64,000 nt of DNA from Clostridia bacterium (GCA_017410455.1 JAFQQT010000004.1:1-64000), one strand, 5' to 3'. Counted from the stretch's first letter, positions 51,177 through 61,587 are shown. Made by a program: numbers and translations. Notes: generated by a model not told the origin, from the letters alone.

Positions 51177-51236
51177 GGGAAAGGGAGTCGGTGCCGCCAA
51201 CGGTCGTTCTGCAGCAACGCAGAAGCGCTGTTCCCC

Positions 51237-51265
51237 TTGACTTCCCCGGGCAAATCCCGCATAAT
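51237..51265 (+). promoter_or_regulatory. Sigma-A-type promoter of sbcDC
   Basis: TTGACT (51237-51242) and CATAAT (51260-51265) are 17 bp apart, 35 nt before sbcD. Confidence 0.7.
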
Positions 51266-51300
51266 GGTAGCATATATCCCGTCCGAAAGGATGACGCACG

Positions 51301-52464
51301 ATGAAATTCCTGCACATATCCGACCTGCATCTGGGCCGGCAGCTGCACCGCTTTTCCCTGCAGGAGGAGCAGACCGAGATCCTCGAGCATATCCGCCAGG
51401 CAACGCAGCTGGAGCGACCTGACGCCGTCCTCATTGCCGGTGACGTCTACGACCGCAGCATCCCGCCCGTTTACGCCACGCAGGCGCTGGACGGCTTCCT
51501 GCGCGGCCTGCTGGAGACCGGTACATCCGTCTGCATGGTCAGCGGCAACCATGATTCCGCCGATCGTCTGGGCTTCCTTTCGGGGCCCCTGGCTGCCAGC
51601 CGCCTCTACATTTCTCCGGCATACCGGGGGCAGGTGGAGCATGTGACCTTCCATGACGATGATGGCCCGGTGGACGTGTGGCTCCTGCCTTACATCCGCC
51701 CGGCGGCGGTGCGGCCGTACTTCCCGGAGGAGGATATCATTACCACGAACGACGCCGTCGCCTGTGCTATTTCGCATGCGCCCATCGACCCTGCGCGCCG
51801 CAATGTGCTCGTGGCGCATCAGTTCGTTGCAGGAGGAAGCCTCATCGGCTCCGAAGACGCCTGCGCGCTGGGACCTGCTGCGGATATCGCCGTGGGTGGA
51901 TCGGCTCTGGTGGAGGCCCGCGTGTTCTCCGCGTTCGATTACGTGGCCCTGGGTCACCTGCACCACGCGCAGAACGTGGGCAGCGAGCGCATCCGCTATT
52001 CCGGTACGCCGCTGAAGTACTCCTTCTCCGAGCTTCATAGCAATAAGTCCATCACCGTTGTGGAGCTGGGCGCTGACCGCAGCATCAGCCTGCGGTTGAT
52101 CCCCCTGCCCGAACCACGTCGGCTGCAGGAGCTCCACGGAGATTTCACATGCGTCACTTCGCCCGAAACGCTTGCCGCTGCTGACCGCGACGCCTACACC
52201 CATGTGATCCTCACCGACGATCACCCCATCCCGGATGTGATCGCGCGGCTGCGCCAATGCTATTCTAACCTGACCCATCTGGATAGGGACAACGCCCGCA
52301 CGCGCCACATGGAGGACTTATCCGACATAACCGACGCCCGTCAGCACACGCCCTTTGCCCTTTTCAGCGAGTTCTTCGAGCGCACCAACGGCGCTGCCAT
52401 GACCCCTGAACAGAGCCGCTATATGGAAGAGATGATCCGCAGCATCTGGGAGGAACAGCCATGA
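51301..52464 (+). CDS. sbcD: Exonuclease SbcCD, nuclease subunit SbcD
   Basis: 387 residues. It is the Mre11-type metallophosphoesterase subunit. Phosphoesterase motifs are HISDLHLGR, IAGDVYDRS, VSGNHDSADRL and GHLHHAQ. The C-terminal capping region follows. With SbcC it opens hairpins and processes DNA ends. It is translationally coupled to sbcC by ATGA. Confidence 0.96.
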   Translation: MKFLHISDLHLGRQLHRFSLQEEQTEILEHIRQATQLERPDAVLIAGDVYDRSIPPVYATQALDGFLRGLLETGTSVCMVSGNHDSADRLGFLSGPLAASRLYISPAYRGQVEHVTFHDDDGPVDVWLLPYIRPAAVRPYFPEEDIITTNDAVACAISHAPIDPARRNVLVAHQFVAGGSLIGSEDACALGPAADIAVGGSALVEARVFSAFDYVALGHLHHAQNVGSERIRYSGTPLKYSFSELHSNKSITVVELGADRSISLRLIPLPEPRRLQELHGDFTCVTSPETLAAADRDAYTHVILTDDHPIPDVIARLRQCYSNLTHLDRDNARTRHMEDLSDITDARQHTPFALFSEFFERTNGAAMTPEQSRYMEEMIRSIWEEQP

Positions 52465-55235
52465 GACCCATTCGGTTGACCATGAGCGCCTTTGGCTCCT
52501 ACGCCCGGGAGCAGGTGATCGACTTCAGCGGCTTCGGCGAAACCGGGCTCTACCTCATCTGCGGCGATACAGGCGCGGGCAAGACGACCATCTTTGACGC
52601 CATCACCTTCGCGCTGTATGGCGCTGCATCCGGCGAAGGTGACCGGCAGAGCAAGAACCTCCGCAGCACCTACGCCTCCCTTGAGACCCCGACCTGGGTG
52701 GAACTGACCTTCAGCCATCGCGGCCAGGAATATACCGTGCGGCGCAATCCGGCCTATCTGCGCCCGAAAACGCGCGGAACCGGCGTGAAGGAGGAGAAGC
52801 CCGCCGCATCCCTGCTGCTGCCCGATGGCCGCATGATGGACGACCGCCGCGACGTGGACGAATTCCTGCAGGACCTGCTCAGCCTGAGCCGGGAGCAGTT
52901 CAAGCAGGTTTCCATGATCGCCCAGGGTGAATTCCGTGAGCTGCTGCGCGCTGACACAGCCAAGCGCACCGAGCTGTTCCGGAGCCTCTTTGCCACCAGC
53001 AACTTCAACGTCATTCAGGAGCGACTGGCTCAGGACGCCCGCACACAGGAGAACACCTGCCGGGAGCTGCGCGCACAGATCGCCCTGCAGCTGCGGAACA
53101 CGAACTGCCCGCCTGACGCCCCGGACGCTGAACGGCTGCCCGCCCTGCGCGATGGTGAACTCCCCCCGCACGAAGCGGAGGCATGCATCTCCGCATACAT
53201 CGCCGCAGATGAAGCGGCGGAGAGCGACCTTGCAGCACGCGACGCCGCCGTCAAGGCCCTGCAGCTGGAGTTGAAGGCGCAGCAGACCCACGCAGATCAG
53301 CGCCGCCAGACGCGCAGGCAGCTGCAGATCGCACAGGAGCAGCTGGAGCGCAGCATGTCAGCCGCACAGGAGGCGGTTCAGGCACATGAGGCAGCCCTCG
53401 CCCGTCAGGCCGAGGCCGACCAGCTCCGCGCAGCGGCTGAAGCGCTGAAGTCTACCCTGTCTGCATTTGATCGGCTGGAAGCAGCACGCAGCGCTCAGCA
53501 GACAGCCGCCAATGCGCTGGAAGAACACCGTCGGGCACACAAGTCGCAGTTAGAGCGGCTGGCGCAGCTGGAGAAGGATCTGGCCGACCACCGCCATCGC
53601 GTGAACGCCTGCCAGCATGCGCCTGAAACCGTGCAGATCCTGCAGCAGGAGATCAACACCCTGCAGGCTGAAGCGGCGTCGCTGAAGGCGCTGTCGCAGG
53701 AGCATGCAGAGCTGGTTGATGCTCGCGATGCGCTGAGCCGTGCGCAGGAGGCCCACATGCATGCCATTGCCCTGGCCACGCGCAGCCAGGAGGAATACCA
53801 CCGCATCACCGAGGCCTGGTACAATCAGCAGGCCGGACATCTGGCAGCTGAGCGACTCCACCCGGGTGAACCCTGCCCTGTCTGCGGCAGCACGTCCCAC
53901 CCGTGCCCGGCTGCGCTGCCGTCCATGGTGATCCGTAAATCCGATGTGGACAAGGCAGAGAGTGCGCGGTCCGCCGCTGCCGAAGAGGAGCGCCAGCGCA
54001 AAAGCAGGCACGACGTCGCCGCCGCAGACGTGGAGAAACGCACTGCCGCCTTCACCCAGCGTCTGAACGAACTCATGCCCGGCACAGACGAAAACGCCTT
54101 TGCATCGCAGCACGGGGCGCGCGTGGCTTCCCTTGCTCAGGCCACGCAGGACAAGGAAAAGCAGCTTCGCGACGCCCGTGAAAAGGCGCGGGAGTTCCAG
54201 CGCATCTCCGCCCTGCTGCCCCGGGAGGAAGCCGCGCTGGCAGAACTCCGCCAGCAGGCCGAAGCGCAGGCCGCGAACGTCGCCGATGCTGCGGCACTTG
54301 ACGCTGCTGCCCGTGCCGAGTGTGCAGCCCTTGCCGCGCAAGTCGCCTTCCCCACCCGCGATGCAGCCCTGACCCGCATCCGTGCGCTGACAGAGAATGC
54401 GCAGGCCATCAATACTGCCATCTCCCGCGCAGAGGAAGCGCGTCGCGCAGCCGCGGACGAGCACAAGGCCGCGCAGGGCCGGATAGAAGCCCTGACCGCC
54501 GCGCTGAACGCCATCCCCCCTGTGGATGAGGAAGCCGTCGACGCCCGGTCCAAAGCCCTTGAGGCGGAATCCGGCGCCATCGCCGCAGGCCTGCGCACAA
54601 TTGACAGGCGCCTCACCGGCAACCGGGGCGTGTTGAGCGCAATCCGCAAGGTGCAGGGCACGCTGACCCGGGAGGAAACCCGCCTCAGCTGGCTGATGGA
54701 GCTGCACCACACCGCCAACGGCCGCCTGGAGGGCCGCGACAAGGTGAAGCTGGAAGCCTGGGTGCAGATGGCGTTCTTCGAGCGCATCCTGCTGTATGCC
54801 AATCGCCGGCTGAAGGCCATGTCCCGCGGGCAATATGAGCTTGTGCGGCAGGATACCGCCGACAACCGCGTATCCCAGACAGGTCTGGAACTGAACGTGC
54901 GCGACTGGACCAACGACACCGTGCGCAGCGTCCGCAGCCTTTCCGGCGGCGAGGCCTTCCTGGCTTCCCTGTCGCTGGCACTGGGCATGAGCGACGAGAT
55001 CCAGGCCCAGCAGGGCGGCGTCGCGCTGGAGACCCTCTTTGTGGATGAGGGCTTCGGCTCGCTGGACGAGGACCTGCTGCGCGTGGCCATCGCCACCCTG
55101 CAGGGCCTGAGCGAGGATCAGCGCCTGGTGGGCGTCATCTCCCATGTGGGCGAACTGCGCGAGAAGATCAGCAGCAAGATCATCGTCACCAAGACGCCCC
55201 AGGGGGACAGCCGCGCGCGGATCGAGGTCGGCTGA
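52461..55235 (+). CDS. sbcC: Exonuclease SbcCD, ATPase subunit SbcC
   Basis: 924 residues. It is the Rad50-type SMC-like ATPase. Walker A is CGDTGAGKTT (about 35-44). Long coiled coils (about 180-450 and 500-740) surround the zinc hook CPVC near residue 472. The C-terminal half has the signature LSGGEAFLASLSLALG and Walker B LETLFVDEGFGSLDE. It is the partner of SbcD. The coding strand is very rich in Gln, Ala and Arg, as usual for the coiled coil. Confidence 0.96.
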   Translation: MRPIRLTMSAFGSYAREQVIDFSGFGETGLYLICGDTGAGKTTIFDAITFALYGAASGEGDRQSKNLRSTYASLETPTWVELTFSHRGQEYTVRRNPAYLRPKTRGTGVKEEKPAASLLLPDGRMMDDRRDVDEFLQDLLSLSREQFKQVSMIAQGEFRELLRADTAKRTELFRSLFATSNFNVIQERLAQDARTQENTCRELRAQIALQLRNTNCPPDAPDAERLPALRDGELPPHEAEACISAYIAADEAAESDLAARDAAVKALQLELKAQQTHADQRRQTRRQLQIAQEQLERSMSAAQEAVQAHEAALARQAEADQLRAAAEALKSTLSAFDRLEAARSAQQTAANALEEHRRAHKSQLERLAQLEKDLADHRHRVNACQHAPETVQILQQEINTLQAEAASLKALSQEHAELVDARDALSRAQEAHMHAIALATRSQEEYHRITEAWYNQQAGHLAAERLHPGEPCPVCGSTSHPCPAALPSMVIRKSDVDKAESARSAAAEEERQRKSRHDVAAADVEKRTAAFTQRLNELMPGTDENAFASQHGARVASLAQATQDKEKQLRDAREKAREFQRISALLPREEAALAELRQQAEAQAANVADAAALDAAARAECAALAAQVAFPTRDAALTRIRALTENAQAINTAISRAEEARRAAADEHKAAQGRIEALTAALNAIPPVDEEAVDARSKALEAESGAIAAGLRTIDRRLTGNRGVLSAIRKVQGTLTREETRLSWLMELHHTANGRLEGRDKVKLEAWVQMAFFERILLYANRRLKAMSRGQYELVRQDTADNRVSQTGLELNVRDWTNDTVRSVRSLSGGEAFLASLSLALGMSDEIQAQQGGVALETLFVDEGFGSLDEDLLRVAIATLQGLSEDQRLVGVISHVGELREKISSKIIVTKTPQGDSRARIEVG

Positions 55236-55288
55236 GCAATACATTACAGAAAGTTCACAGAATCTTCTGCAAAGTTTTATTTTTCAGC

Positions 55289-55314
55289 GGAACAAAACAG
55301 GAGGCGCATCCGTT
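55289..55314 (+). promoter_or_regulatory. Possible ECF-type promoter of the sigma/anti-sigma pair
   Basis: GGAAC (55289-55293) and CGTT (55311-55314) are 17 bp apart, resembling the GGAAC/CGT pattern of many ECF sigma factors. A weaker sigma-A-like pair (TTCACA, 17 bp, TTATTT) overlaps it upstream. Autoregulation is an inference. Confidence 0.4.
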
Positions 55315-55355
55315 ATATGGGTGAGCAAAACCATCAAGGCAAGGAGGGCGCGGCG

Positions 55356-55901
55356 ATGCAGCAAGCGTTGGTACAGCCTGGCGTTGCAACGCCAGCCCGT
55401 CAGCGGGACAGCACGCTGTATTTCACCGAACTGTATGAGAAATACGCCACGGACGTTCTGCGGATGTGCTACTTCTATCTCGCAGACCGCCAGAAGGCCG
55501 AGGACGTCTGCCAGGACGTGTTCGTCCGGCTGATCACCACCAACCCGGATCTGCAGGAGGGGCGCGAAAAGGCATGGCTACTGAAGGTGGCCATGAACCG
55601 CTGCCGTGACCTGTGGCGCGGCGCATGGCTCAAGCGCGTCGTGCTGGGCAGCCCGGTGTTCGAGCTGGTGCCCGCGCCGGACCAATACGGTCAGATGGCT
55701 GATCAGCAGGAGATGATGGCCGCCATCAACCAGCTGCCCGCCATGTTCAAGGAGGTCATCCTGCTGCACTACTACCAGGGCTACGGCATCGCTGAGATAG
55801 CCGAAATGATGGAACTGCCCGAAGGAACCATCTCTTCCCGCCTGAGCCGCGGGAGAAAGAAACTCGAAGTCATCCTGACGAAAGGAGGCGATGCCCGGTG
55901 A
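55356..55901 (+). CDS. ECF-type RNA polymerase sigma factor
   Basis: 181 residues from the ATG at 55356, which has AAGGAGG eight bases upstream; an ATG at 55317 lies nearly at the predicted transcript start. Region 2 is FTELYEKYATDVLRMCYFYLADRQKAEDVCQDVFVRL. Region 4 is LPAMFKEVILLHYYQGYGIAEIAEMMELPEGTISSRLSRGRKKL. Region 3 is absent, as in ECF factors. It is coupled by GTGA to a membrane protein that is probably its anti-sigma factor. Confidence 0.92.
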   Translation: MQQALVQPGVATPARQRDSTLYFTELYEKYATDVLRMCYFYLADRQKAEDVCQDVFVRLITTNPDLQEGREKAWLLKVAMNRCRDLWRGAWLKRVVLGSPVFELVPAPDQYGQMADQQEMMAAINQLPAMFKEVILLHYYQGYGIAEIAEMMELPEGTISSRLSRGRKKLEVILTKGGDAR

Positions 55902-56875
55902 AGATGAACGAGAACCGCGCCTCGCAGGTTGAGTCCCTGCTGAAGACGCTCCCCCAGGCAGCCGCACAGGGGCTTTCCGGCCTTGAAGCCGGCGATGCGC
56001 TGAAGACGCGCATTCAGCTCGCCGCAGCCCAGGCCAGGGCCCCCAAGTCCCCCGTGTCCACGGCCCGCGTGATGCGCTGGGCTTCCCTTGCATGCTGTGC
56101 GCTGCTGGCCGTGGTCATGTGCTTCACCTTCCTTGGCGACACGGCCGATCCGGCCAGGCCGGATGCACTCATCACATCCGGCACCATGGGCGGCGATACG
56201 ACACAGGCACCCCCCATCTCCAGCGACCTGAGCAACTCCACCGTCCATATCCGCGCGGGCAACAGCAACCCCGAGTACCGCGACTGGTGGGCGCCGGCCA
56301 CCAACGGCAACTTCCCCCTCATCGGCGTCAACGGCCGCTACTACCGCATGCTGACCACACCGCGCAACGTGTCCTCCAGCCTGCTGGGCAAGTCCGTGGG
56401 CACCATCACGGAGTTCACCACCTCCCCCAGCCTCTCCGGCAATGACACGGTGCTCTCCAATGTTGTGGCGCTGGGCGAAACGGTCTACGGCATCCGCGGC
56501 ATGGAGGATACCCTCATCAGCGCAAAGGTGGATGGCCAGATGCGCCTGTTCCAGCGCGTGAGCTTCAACGGCTATGGCCGCCTGGGCCGCGAATCCCTGG
56601 AGGACACGCTGAACATCAGCGGCCACGTCATCGCCATGGAGCTGACCGGCGTGGGCACCATCACCGACGCCGCCGTGTGCCAGCGCCTGCTGAACACGCT
56701 CTTCGACTGCGCCACCTACAAGAGCAACGGCAGCATCAATTCCAGGCAGTCCCTGATCATCGAGCTGGACAATGGCCTGGTGGTTCAGCTGGCCGTGAAG
56801 AGCGAAAGCGTTGCGGCCTGCGGCGTATGGAGCTGCCCGGAGTTCTTCGAGGAATTCGAGGACGCCTGCGACTGA
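55898..56875 (+). CDS. Probable membrane anti-sigma factor with extracytoplasmic sensor domain
   Basis: 325 residues from a GTG overlapping the sigma-factor stop, with AAGGAGG nine bases upstream. A cytoplasmic N-terminus of about 58 residues lacks the HxxxCxxC zinc motif of ZAS anti-sigma factors. One transmembrane helix follows (about 60-80), then an extracytoplasmic domain of about 240 residues with no fold I recognise; it contains two WW/aromatic segments, a GTITDAAVCQRLL element and a C-terminal Cys pair. Position, topology and coupling suggest an anti-sigma factor. No family was recognised by eye. Confidence 0.7.
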   Translation: MKMNENRASQVESLLKTLPQAAAQGLSGLEAGDALKTRIQLAAAQARAPKSPVSTARVMRWASLACCALLAVVMCFTFLGDTADPARPDALITSGTMGGDTTQAPPISSDLSNSTVHIRAGNSNPEYRDWWAPATNGNFPLIGVNGRYYRMLTTPRNVSSSLLGKSVGTITEFTTSPSLSGNDTVLSNVVALGETVYGIRGMEDTLISAKVDGQMRLFQRVSFNGYGRLGRESLEDTLNISGHVIAMELTGVGTITDAAVCQRLLNTLFDCATYKSNGSINSRQSLIIELDNGLVVQLAVKSESVAACGVWSCPEFFEEFEDACD

Positions 56876-56898
56876 CCGCATCCCCCCATGAACTGAAA

Positions 56899-56937
56899 AC
56901 GCCCCGGAAGCCGCATCCGCGCAGGCTTCCGGGGCGT
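56899..56937. terminator. Bidirectional hairpin between the anti-sigma and aroF genes
   Basis: ACGCCCCGGAAGCC (56899-56912) pairs perfectly with GGCTTCCGGGGCGT (56924-56937). On the minus strand it is followed by TTTTC. The adjoining 56938-57054 stretch holds no gene. Confidence 0.75.
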
Positions 56938-57054
56938 ATTGCATTGTATCACAGGTTGATCCAGTAGCGGCGGATGGCGACGCGGCACATCAATCATGCG
57001 TATGAAGACACATCAGCTGGCAACGCGGCTGCATCAGACGAACCGCATCCATCA

Positions 57055-58056
<1,002 letters not shown>

Positions 58057-58104
58057 GCGCTATCCCTCCGTGCTTCCGTTCTGCATATTGATCCGATGCC
58101 GTGC

Positions 58105-58857
58105 TCAGCTTCCGCTGAGATCCTCCAGGTATCTCTCCAGCTTGCGCTTCACGCGCTGGAGCGCATTGTCGATGGACTTGACGTGCCGGCCGAGGTTGTC
58201 GGCGATCTCCTGATAGCTCTTGCCGGCCAGGTACGCCGCCAGCACCTCCTGCTCGAGGCTGGAGAGCACCTCGTCAATGCGGCGGTGGATGCCCGCCAGA
58301 TCCTCCTGGGAAATGAGCATCTCTTCCGGGTTGGCGCTGTGGCCCTCGGCGCACACGTCCATCAGCGTCCTGTCGCTCTCATCGTCGTAGAGGGGCTTGT
58401 TGAGCGAAACATAGCTGTTGAGGGGGATGTGCTTCTGGCGCGTGGCCGTCTTTATGGCGGTGATGATCTGCCTCGTGATGCAAAGCTCCGCAAAGGCGCG
58501 GAAGGAGCTGAGCTTCTCCGGGCGGAAGTCGCGGATGGCCTTGTACAGGCCGATCATCCCCTCCTGAACGATGTCCTCATGATCAGCGCCGATCAGGAAA
58601 TAGCTCCGTGCCTTGGAGCGCACGAAGTTCTTGTACTTGTTGAGCAGGAATTCCACCGCAACGCTGTCGCCATCGCGGCAGAGCAGCACGACCTCTTCGT
58701 CCGTCATGTCGGCGTAAGGCTGCGTACTGCTGTATGAGGGCGCAGGCGGCTCTCTGTCGGCAGTTTCTGCGCCGACATCGGCCTCCTCCGCATCCTCCAT
58801 CATGTCGGATTCGTCCTCCCCGAATTCTTCGGGATCGTAATCCATGCGGTCAAGCAT
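58105..58857 (-). CDS. sigH: Early sporulation sigma factor SigH
   Basis: 250 residues, about 30 longer than Bacillus SigH. The extra part is an acidic N-terminal stretch (first about 45 residues rich in Asp and Glu). The core is diagnostic for SigH: MTDEEVVLLCRDGDS, LLNKYKNFVRSKARSYFLIG, HEDIVQEGMIGLYKAIRDF and the RQKHIPLNSYVSLNKP segment. Region 4 ends the protein. SigH drives entry into sporulation, including spoIIA. It lies after the rae1-type gene, as in most Firmicutes. AAGGTGG lies before the ATG. Confidence 0.95.
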   Translation of the reverse strand: MLDRMDYDPEEFGEDESDMMEDAEEADVGAETADREPPAPSYSSTQPYADMTDEEVVLLCRDGDSVAVEFLLNKYKNFVRSKARSYFLIGADHEDIVQEGMIGLYKAIRDFRPEKLSSFRAFAELCITRQIITAIKTATRQKHIPLNSYVSLNKPLYDDESDRTLMDVCAEGHSANPEEMLISQEDLAGIHRRIDEVLSSLEQEVLAAYLAGKSYQEIADNLGRHVKSIDNALQRVKRKLERYLEDLSGS

Positions 58858-58883
58858 TGCTGTAATACCACCTTGTTCAGTGC

Positions 58884-59393
58884 TTATTCGCCTCTGCGGG
58901 CGCGCTCCAGCTTCTCGCGCACATCCGGCGGAAGGCGGTCCATCAAGGGGCTCCGGCCCACGGGCTGCGCCCTGGAATAGGCCACATACCCCGTCTGATG
59001 AGCCTGCTCCAGCTCAATGAGCAGCTCGCGGGAGGTGATGCGCGTCGCGCCGGCTCCCAGGGCCATGTTCTGGATTGCGCCATCGGACGTGGCGACGCGG
59101 ATGACCCTGTAGCGCGGAGCCTGCACGGCCATGCGCTCGATGTAGCTGTCCGCCGTTTCGCCGTGGCGGGTGTACACCACCGTGACAGGGCCGAGCTTCT
59201 CCTGCGTGGTGCTGCTCTTGTCAGACCGGTAGCCATCGAACACCAGCACGACCTCCACACCCTTGTAGCCTCCGTACTCGGCCAGCTTGTGGGCAAGACG
59301 GTCGCGGGCTTCGTCAATGGTGTAACGCTTCTTCGAAGCCTCCCGCCATGCGCCGATGACGTTGTAGCCATCGACGATCAGCAGCGGCCTCAC
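58884..59393 (-). CDS. rae1: NYN-domain ribonuclease (YacP/Rae1 family)
   Basis: 169 residues from a GTG at 59393 overlapping the rlmB stop (GTGA). The NYN/PIN-like domain starts LLIVDGYNVIGAW, then VEVVLVFDGYRSD and VIRVATSDGAIQN, which supply the acidic metal-binding residues. In Bacillus, Rae1 cuts mRNA in the ribosomal A site. It lies between rlmB and sigH, the conserved order. The long upstream open frame in the same register is not supported. Confidence 0.92.
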   Translation of the reverse strand: MRPLLIVDGYNVIGAWREASKKRYTIDEARDRLAHKLAEYGGYKGVEVVLVFDGYRSDKSSTTQEKLGPVTVVYTRHGETADSYIERMAVQAPRYRVIRVATSDGAIQNMALGAGATRITSRELLIELEQAHQTGYVAYSRAQPVGRSPLMDRLPPDVREKLERARRGE

Positions 59394-60454
59394 TTCCTGC
59401 GCCCGGACAGCACTCGGTACATCACGATGCCAGCGGCAACGGAGGCATTCAGGCTGTCGATGTGCCCGGCCATGGGCAGGGACACCTTCTGGTCGCACTT
59501 GTCCAGCACCAGGCGGCTCACGCCTTCGCCCTCGCTGCCAACAATGAGGGCCACGCCACCCTTGAAATTGACGCGCTCGTAGTCCTCGCCATCCATGGTC
59601 AGGGCGTAAGTCCATACGTTGCGCTGCTTCAGCTCCTCAATGGTGCGGCTCAGGTTCACCACGCGGGCCACCTTCATGTGCTCAATGGCGCCGGCGGACG
59701 CCTTCACGGCCGCGGTGGTCAGACCCACGCTGCGGCGTTCTGGCACGATCACGCCATGGGCGCCCACGCACTCCGCCGAGCGGATGATGGCGCCCAGGTT
59801 GTGCGGATCAGTCACGCCATCCAGCAGCACCAGGAAGGGCGCCTCACCGCGCTTCTCCGCCTCCTGCAGCATGGCTTCCACCGTGCTGTACTTGTAGGCG
59901 GATGCGATGGCGATCATGCCCTGGTGATTGCGGGCCAGCTCGTCCAGGCGGGTCTTCTCGACCTCCTGAACCACGATGTGCTGCTCGCGCGCCATCTGCA
60001 CGATCTCGCGGGCGCTGCCGGTCAGCTCGCCCTTGAGTACCATCAGCTTCTCGATGTCGCGGCCAGCGCGCAGGGCTTCACGGATGGGGTTGCGGCCCGC
60101 CAGCAGGTTCTCCGGCGGGGTGACATTCTCCTGCGCGGCGGGTGCGGGTGCGGGCGTGGTCGGACGGAACTCATGGTCGCGGAAAGAAGGGGCAGGACGG
60201 ACGTCGCTCGGGCGGCGATCCTGGCTGCGGCCGGGCTTGCGGTCGTAGGATCGGCTGTCACGGCGGTCGTCCCTGCGATCGTCGCGGCGGTTGTCGCGGT
60301 GGTACCCGCCCTTGCCTGCGGGGCGATCCCCCTGGGAGCGGCTGCCGTAGCCGGACTTCTTCGCGCCCGTGTACTCGCTGCCCTCGTCGGCCCAGCTGTC
60401 GTTGTTGTGGTTCTTCTGGGGCTTGCGGCCCGGTGCATCTTTATAGAAAGCCAT
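59390..60454 (-). CDS. rlmB: 23S rRNA (guanosine-2'-O)-methyltransferase RlmB
   Basis: 354 residues. The SpoU/TrmH catalytic domain (about 195-354) has LLDGVTDPHNLGAIIRSAE, an SVGLTTAAVKASAGAIEH segment, LIVGSEGEGVS and the final SLNASVAAGIVMY. The L30e-like substrate-binding domain comes before (LLAGRNPIREAL). The first about 110 residues are an unusual low-complexity stretch rich in Arg, Asp and Ser (several RRDD/RRDSR units), absent from short RlmB proteins. AAGGAG lies before the ATG. It is in operon with thyX and rae1. Confidence 0.93.
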   Translation of the reverse strand: MAFYKDAPGRKPQKNHNNDSWADEGSEYTGAKKSGYGSRSQGDRPAGKGGYHRDNRRDDRRDDRRDSRSYDRKPGRSQDRRPSDVRPAPSFRDHEFRPTTPAPAPAAQENVTPPENLLAGRNPIREALRAGRDIEKLMVLKGELTGSAREIVQMAREQHIVVQEVEKTRLDELARNHQGMIAIASAYKYSTVEAMLQEAEKRGEAPFLVLLDGVTDPHNLGAIIRSAECVGAHGVIVPERRSVGLTTAAVKASAGAIEHMKVARVVNLSRTIEELKQRNVWTYALTMDGEDYERVNFKGGVALIVGSEGEGVSRLVLDKCDQKVSLPMAGHIDSLNASVAAGIVMYRVLSGRRK

Positions 60455-60466
60455 TGCTGATTCTCC

Positions 60467-61207
60467 TTATTCGTGGCTGAATTGTTCTAACAACTGTTGA
60501 CGTTCCTGGCGGATGGCTTTGGCCCGCCCGCAGGACTTCTCCCCCTCTGAGCACGCGCCGCGGAGGCACGCAGGGCCCGCATCGGCAAAGAGAGCCGGGG
60601 CAACCTCCATGCACAGGCGGTGCATCTGCGTGGCCAGCGCACGGATCTCCCACTGCGCGCGCGTACACATCCTCAGGCTGAAGAAGTGCCTCAGTTCGCG
60701 TACGTTCATGGTAACCATCATGCGCGTTTCACACGCGCCGGGCAGCACGAACCGCGCGTCCTCGTTGCCGCCCTCGCCTGTTCCCAGCCGCTCCTGCCAC
60801 TGGGTGTACCATGTATGCATGGTGGCCATCTGCTGCTCGAATTCCGCCTGCGCGTCCTCGCCCAGAGCTGCAATCTTCGGCGGCACGATATAGCCAAAGC
60901 CGTCCGCATAGCTGACATACCGCTGGCTCTGCACGGAGAAGCTGGCCAGGCGGTGACGGGTGATCTGCGCCAGGAGGACACGGCTGACCCCTTCGATGCC
61001 AAAGGTGAAGCTGGCGTGCTCCAGCACCGAATCGTGCCCCATTGACATGATCCGGCTGACGAACTCTGTCTGATCCCGGGCGCTGACGCGCTCGAGCAGG
61101 TCGTCCACGCGGGCGCGGGAGTAGCACAGACGTGCACCCAGCGCCACCACTTCCTCGGGAGAAAGCGTGTGACGGATGAGAGCGACCTTCATTTCTGATC
61201 TGGGCAT
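60467..61207 (-). CDS. thyX: Flavin-dependent thymidylate synthase
   Basis: 246 residues. ThyX makes dTMP from dUMP using methylene-tetrahydrofolate and FAD/NADPH. The signature RHR-X7-S is present as RHRLASFSVQS (residues 84-94), with the downstream MNVRELRHFFSLR. The ATG at 61207 has GGAGG seven bases upstream and overlaps the mrnC end by 19 nt. The last about 25 residues contain four to five Cys, including CLRGACSEGEKSC, which is unusual. Confidence 0.95.
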   Translation of the reverse strand: MPRSEMKVALIRHTLSPEEVVALGARLCYSRARVDDLLERVSARDQTEFVSRIMSMGHDSVLEHASFTFGIEGVSRVLLAQITRHRLASFSVQSQRYVSYADGFGYIVPPKIAALGEDAQAEFEQQMATMHTWYTQWQERLGTGEGGNEDARFVLPGACETRMMVTMNVRELRHFFSLRMCTRAQWEIRALATQMHRLCMEVAPALFADAGPACLRGACSEGEKSCGRAKAIRQERQQLLEQFSHE

Positions 61208-61587
61208 GCCGATTCCTCCTGACTGCAGCGGAAGAGTTCCAGCAGGCGGTCCTCCTGCCCGGTCAGGTACAGGTATCCGACCAGAGCTTCCAGCGCGGTT
61301 GCCTGATGGTAGTCCGCAGCATCCTGATTCTTTGGTGCAGCATGGTGAGGGTGCGCGTTGCGGCCGCGGCGGGCCACATCCGCTTCATCCGGGGTCAGCA
61401 TGGGCCAGATGCGCGCCATGGCCCGCGATTGCGCGCCGGCATTGACGCAGGCAATGGCCTCCCGGTGCATGTGGCGCACGTTGTATCCCCGGTAAAGCAT
61501 GCGGCTGCGCACGAGCAGCTCCCACACGGTATCGCCCACATGCGCCAGCTGCAGGGAATTGAGCAGCCGCGCCTGCTGTTTCTCCAT
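61189..61587 (-). CDS. mrnC: Mini-ribonuclease III (MrnC)
   Basis: 132 residues from the ATG at 61587, which has GGGAG ten bases upstream; the open frame reaches 61626 without a ribosome-binding site. It consists of only the RNase III catalytic domain: LAHVGDTVWELLVRSRML, then AHPHHAAPKNQDAADYHQATALEALVGYLYLTGQ, carrying the acidic metal-binding residues. It matures 23S rRNA. The usual cysS neighbour upstream is missing; tRNA genes are there instead. Confidence 0.9.
   Translation of the reverse strand: MEKQQARLLNSLQLAHVGDTVWELLVRSRMLYRGYNVRHMHREAIACVNAGAQSRAMARIWPMLTPDEADVARRGRNAHPHHAAPKNQDAADYHQATALEALVGYLYLTGQEDRLLELFRCSQEESACPDQK

Noticed and set aside
56938-57054. Possible short minus-strand peptide ([11 protein letters not shown]) after aroF
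   Set aside because: It starts at the aroF stop region, has no ribosome-binding site and lies before the terminator; it could be read by chance.
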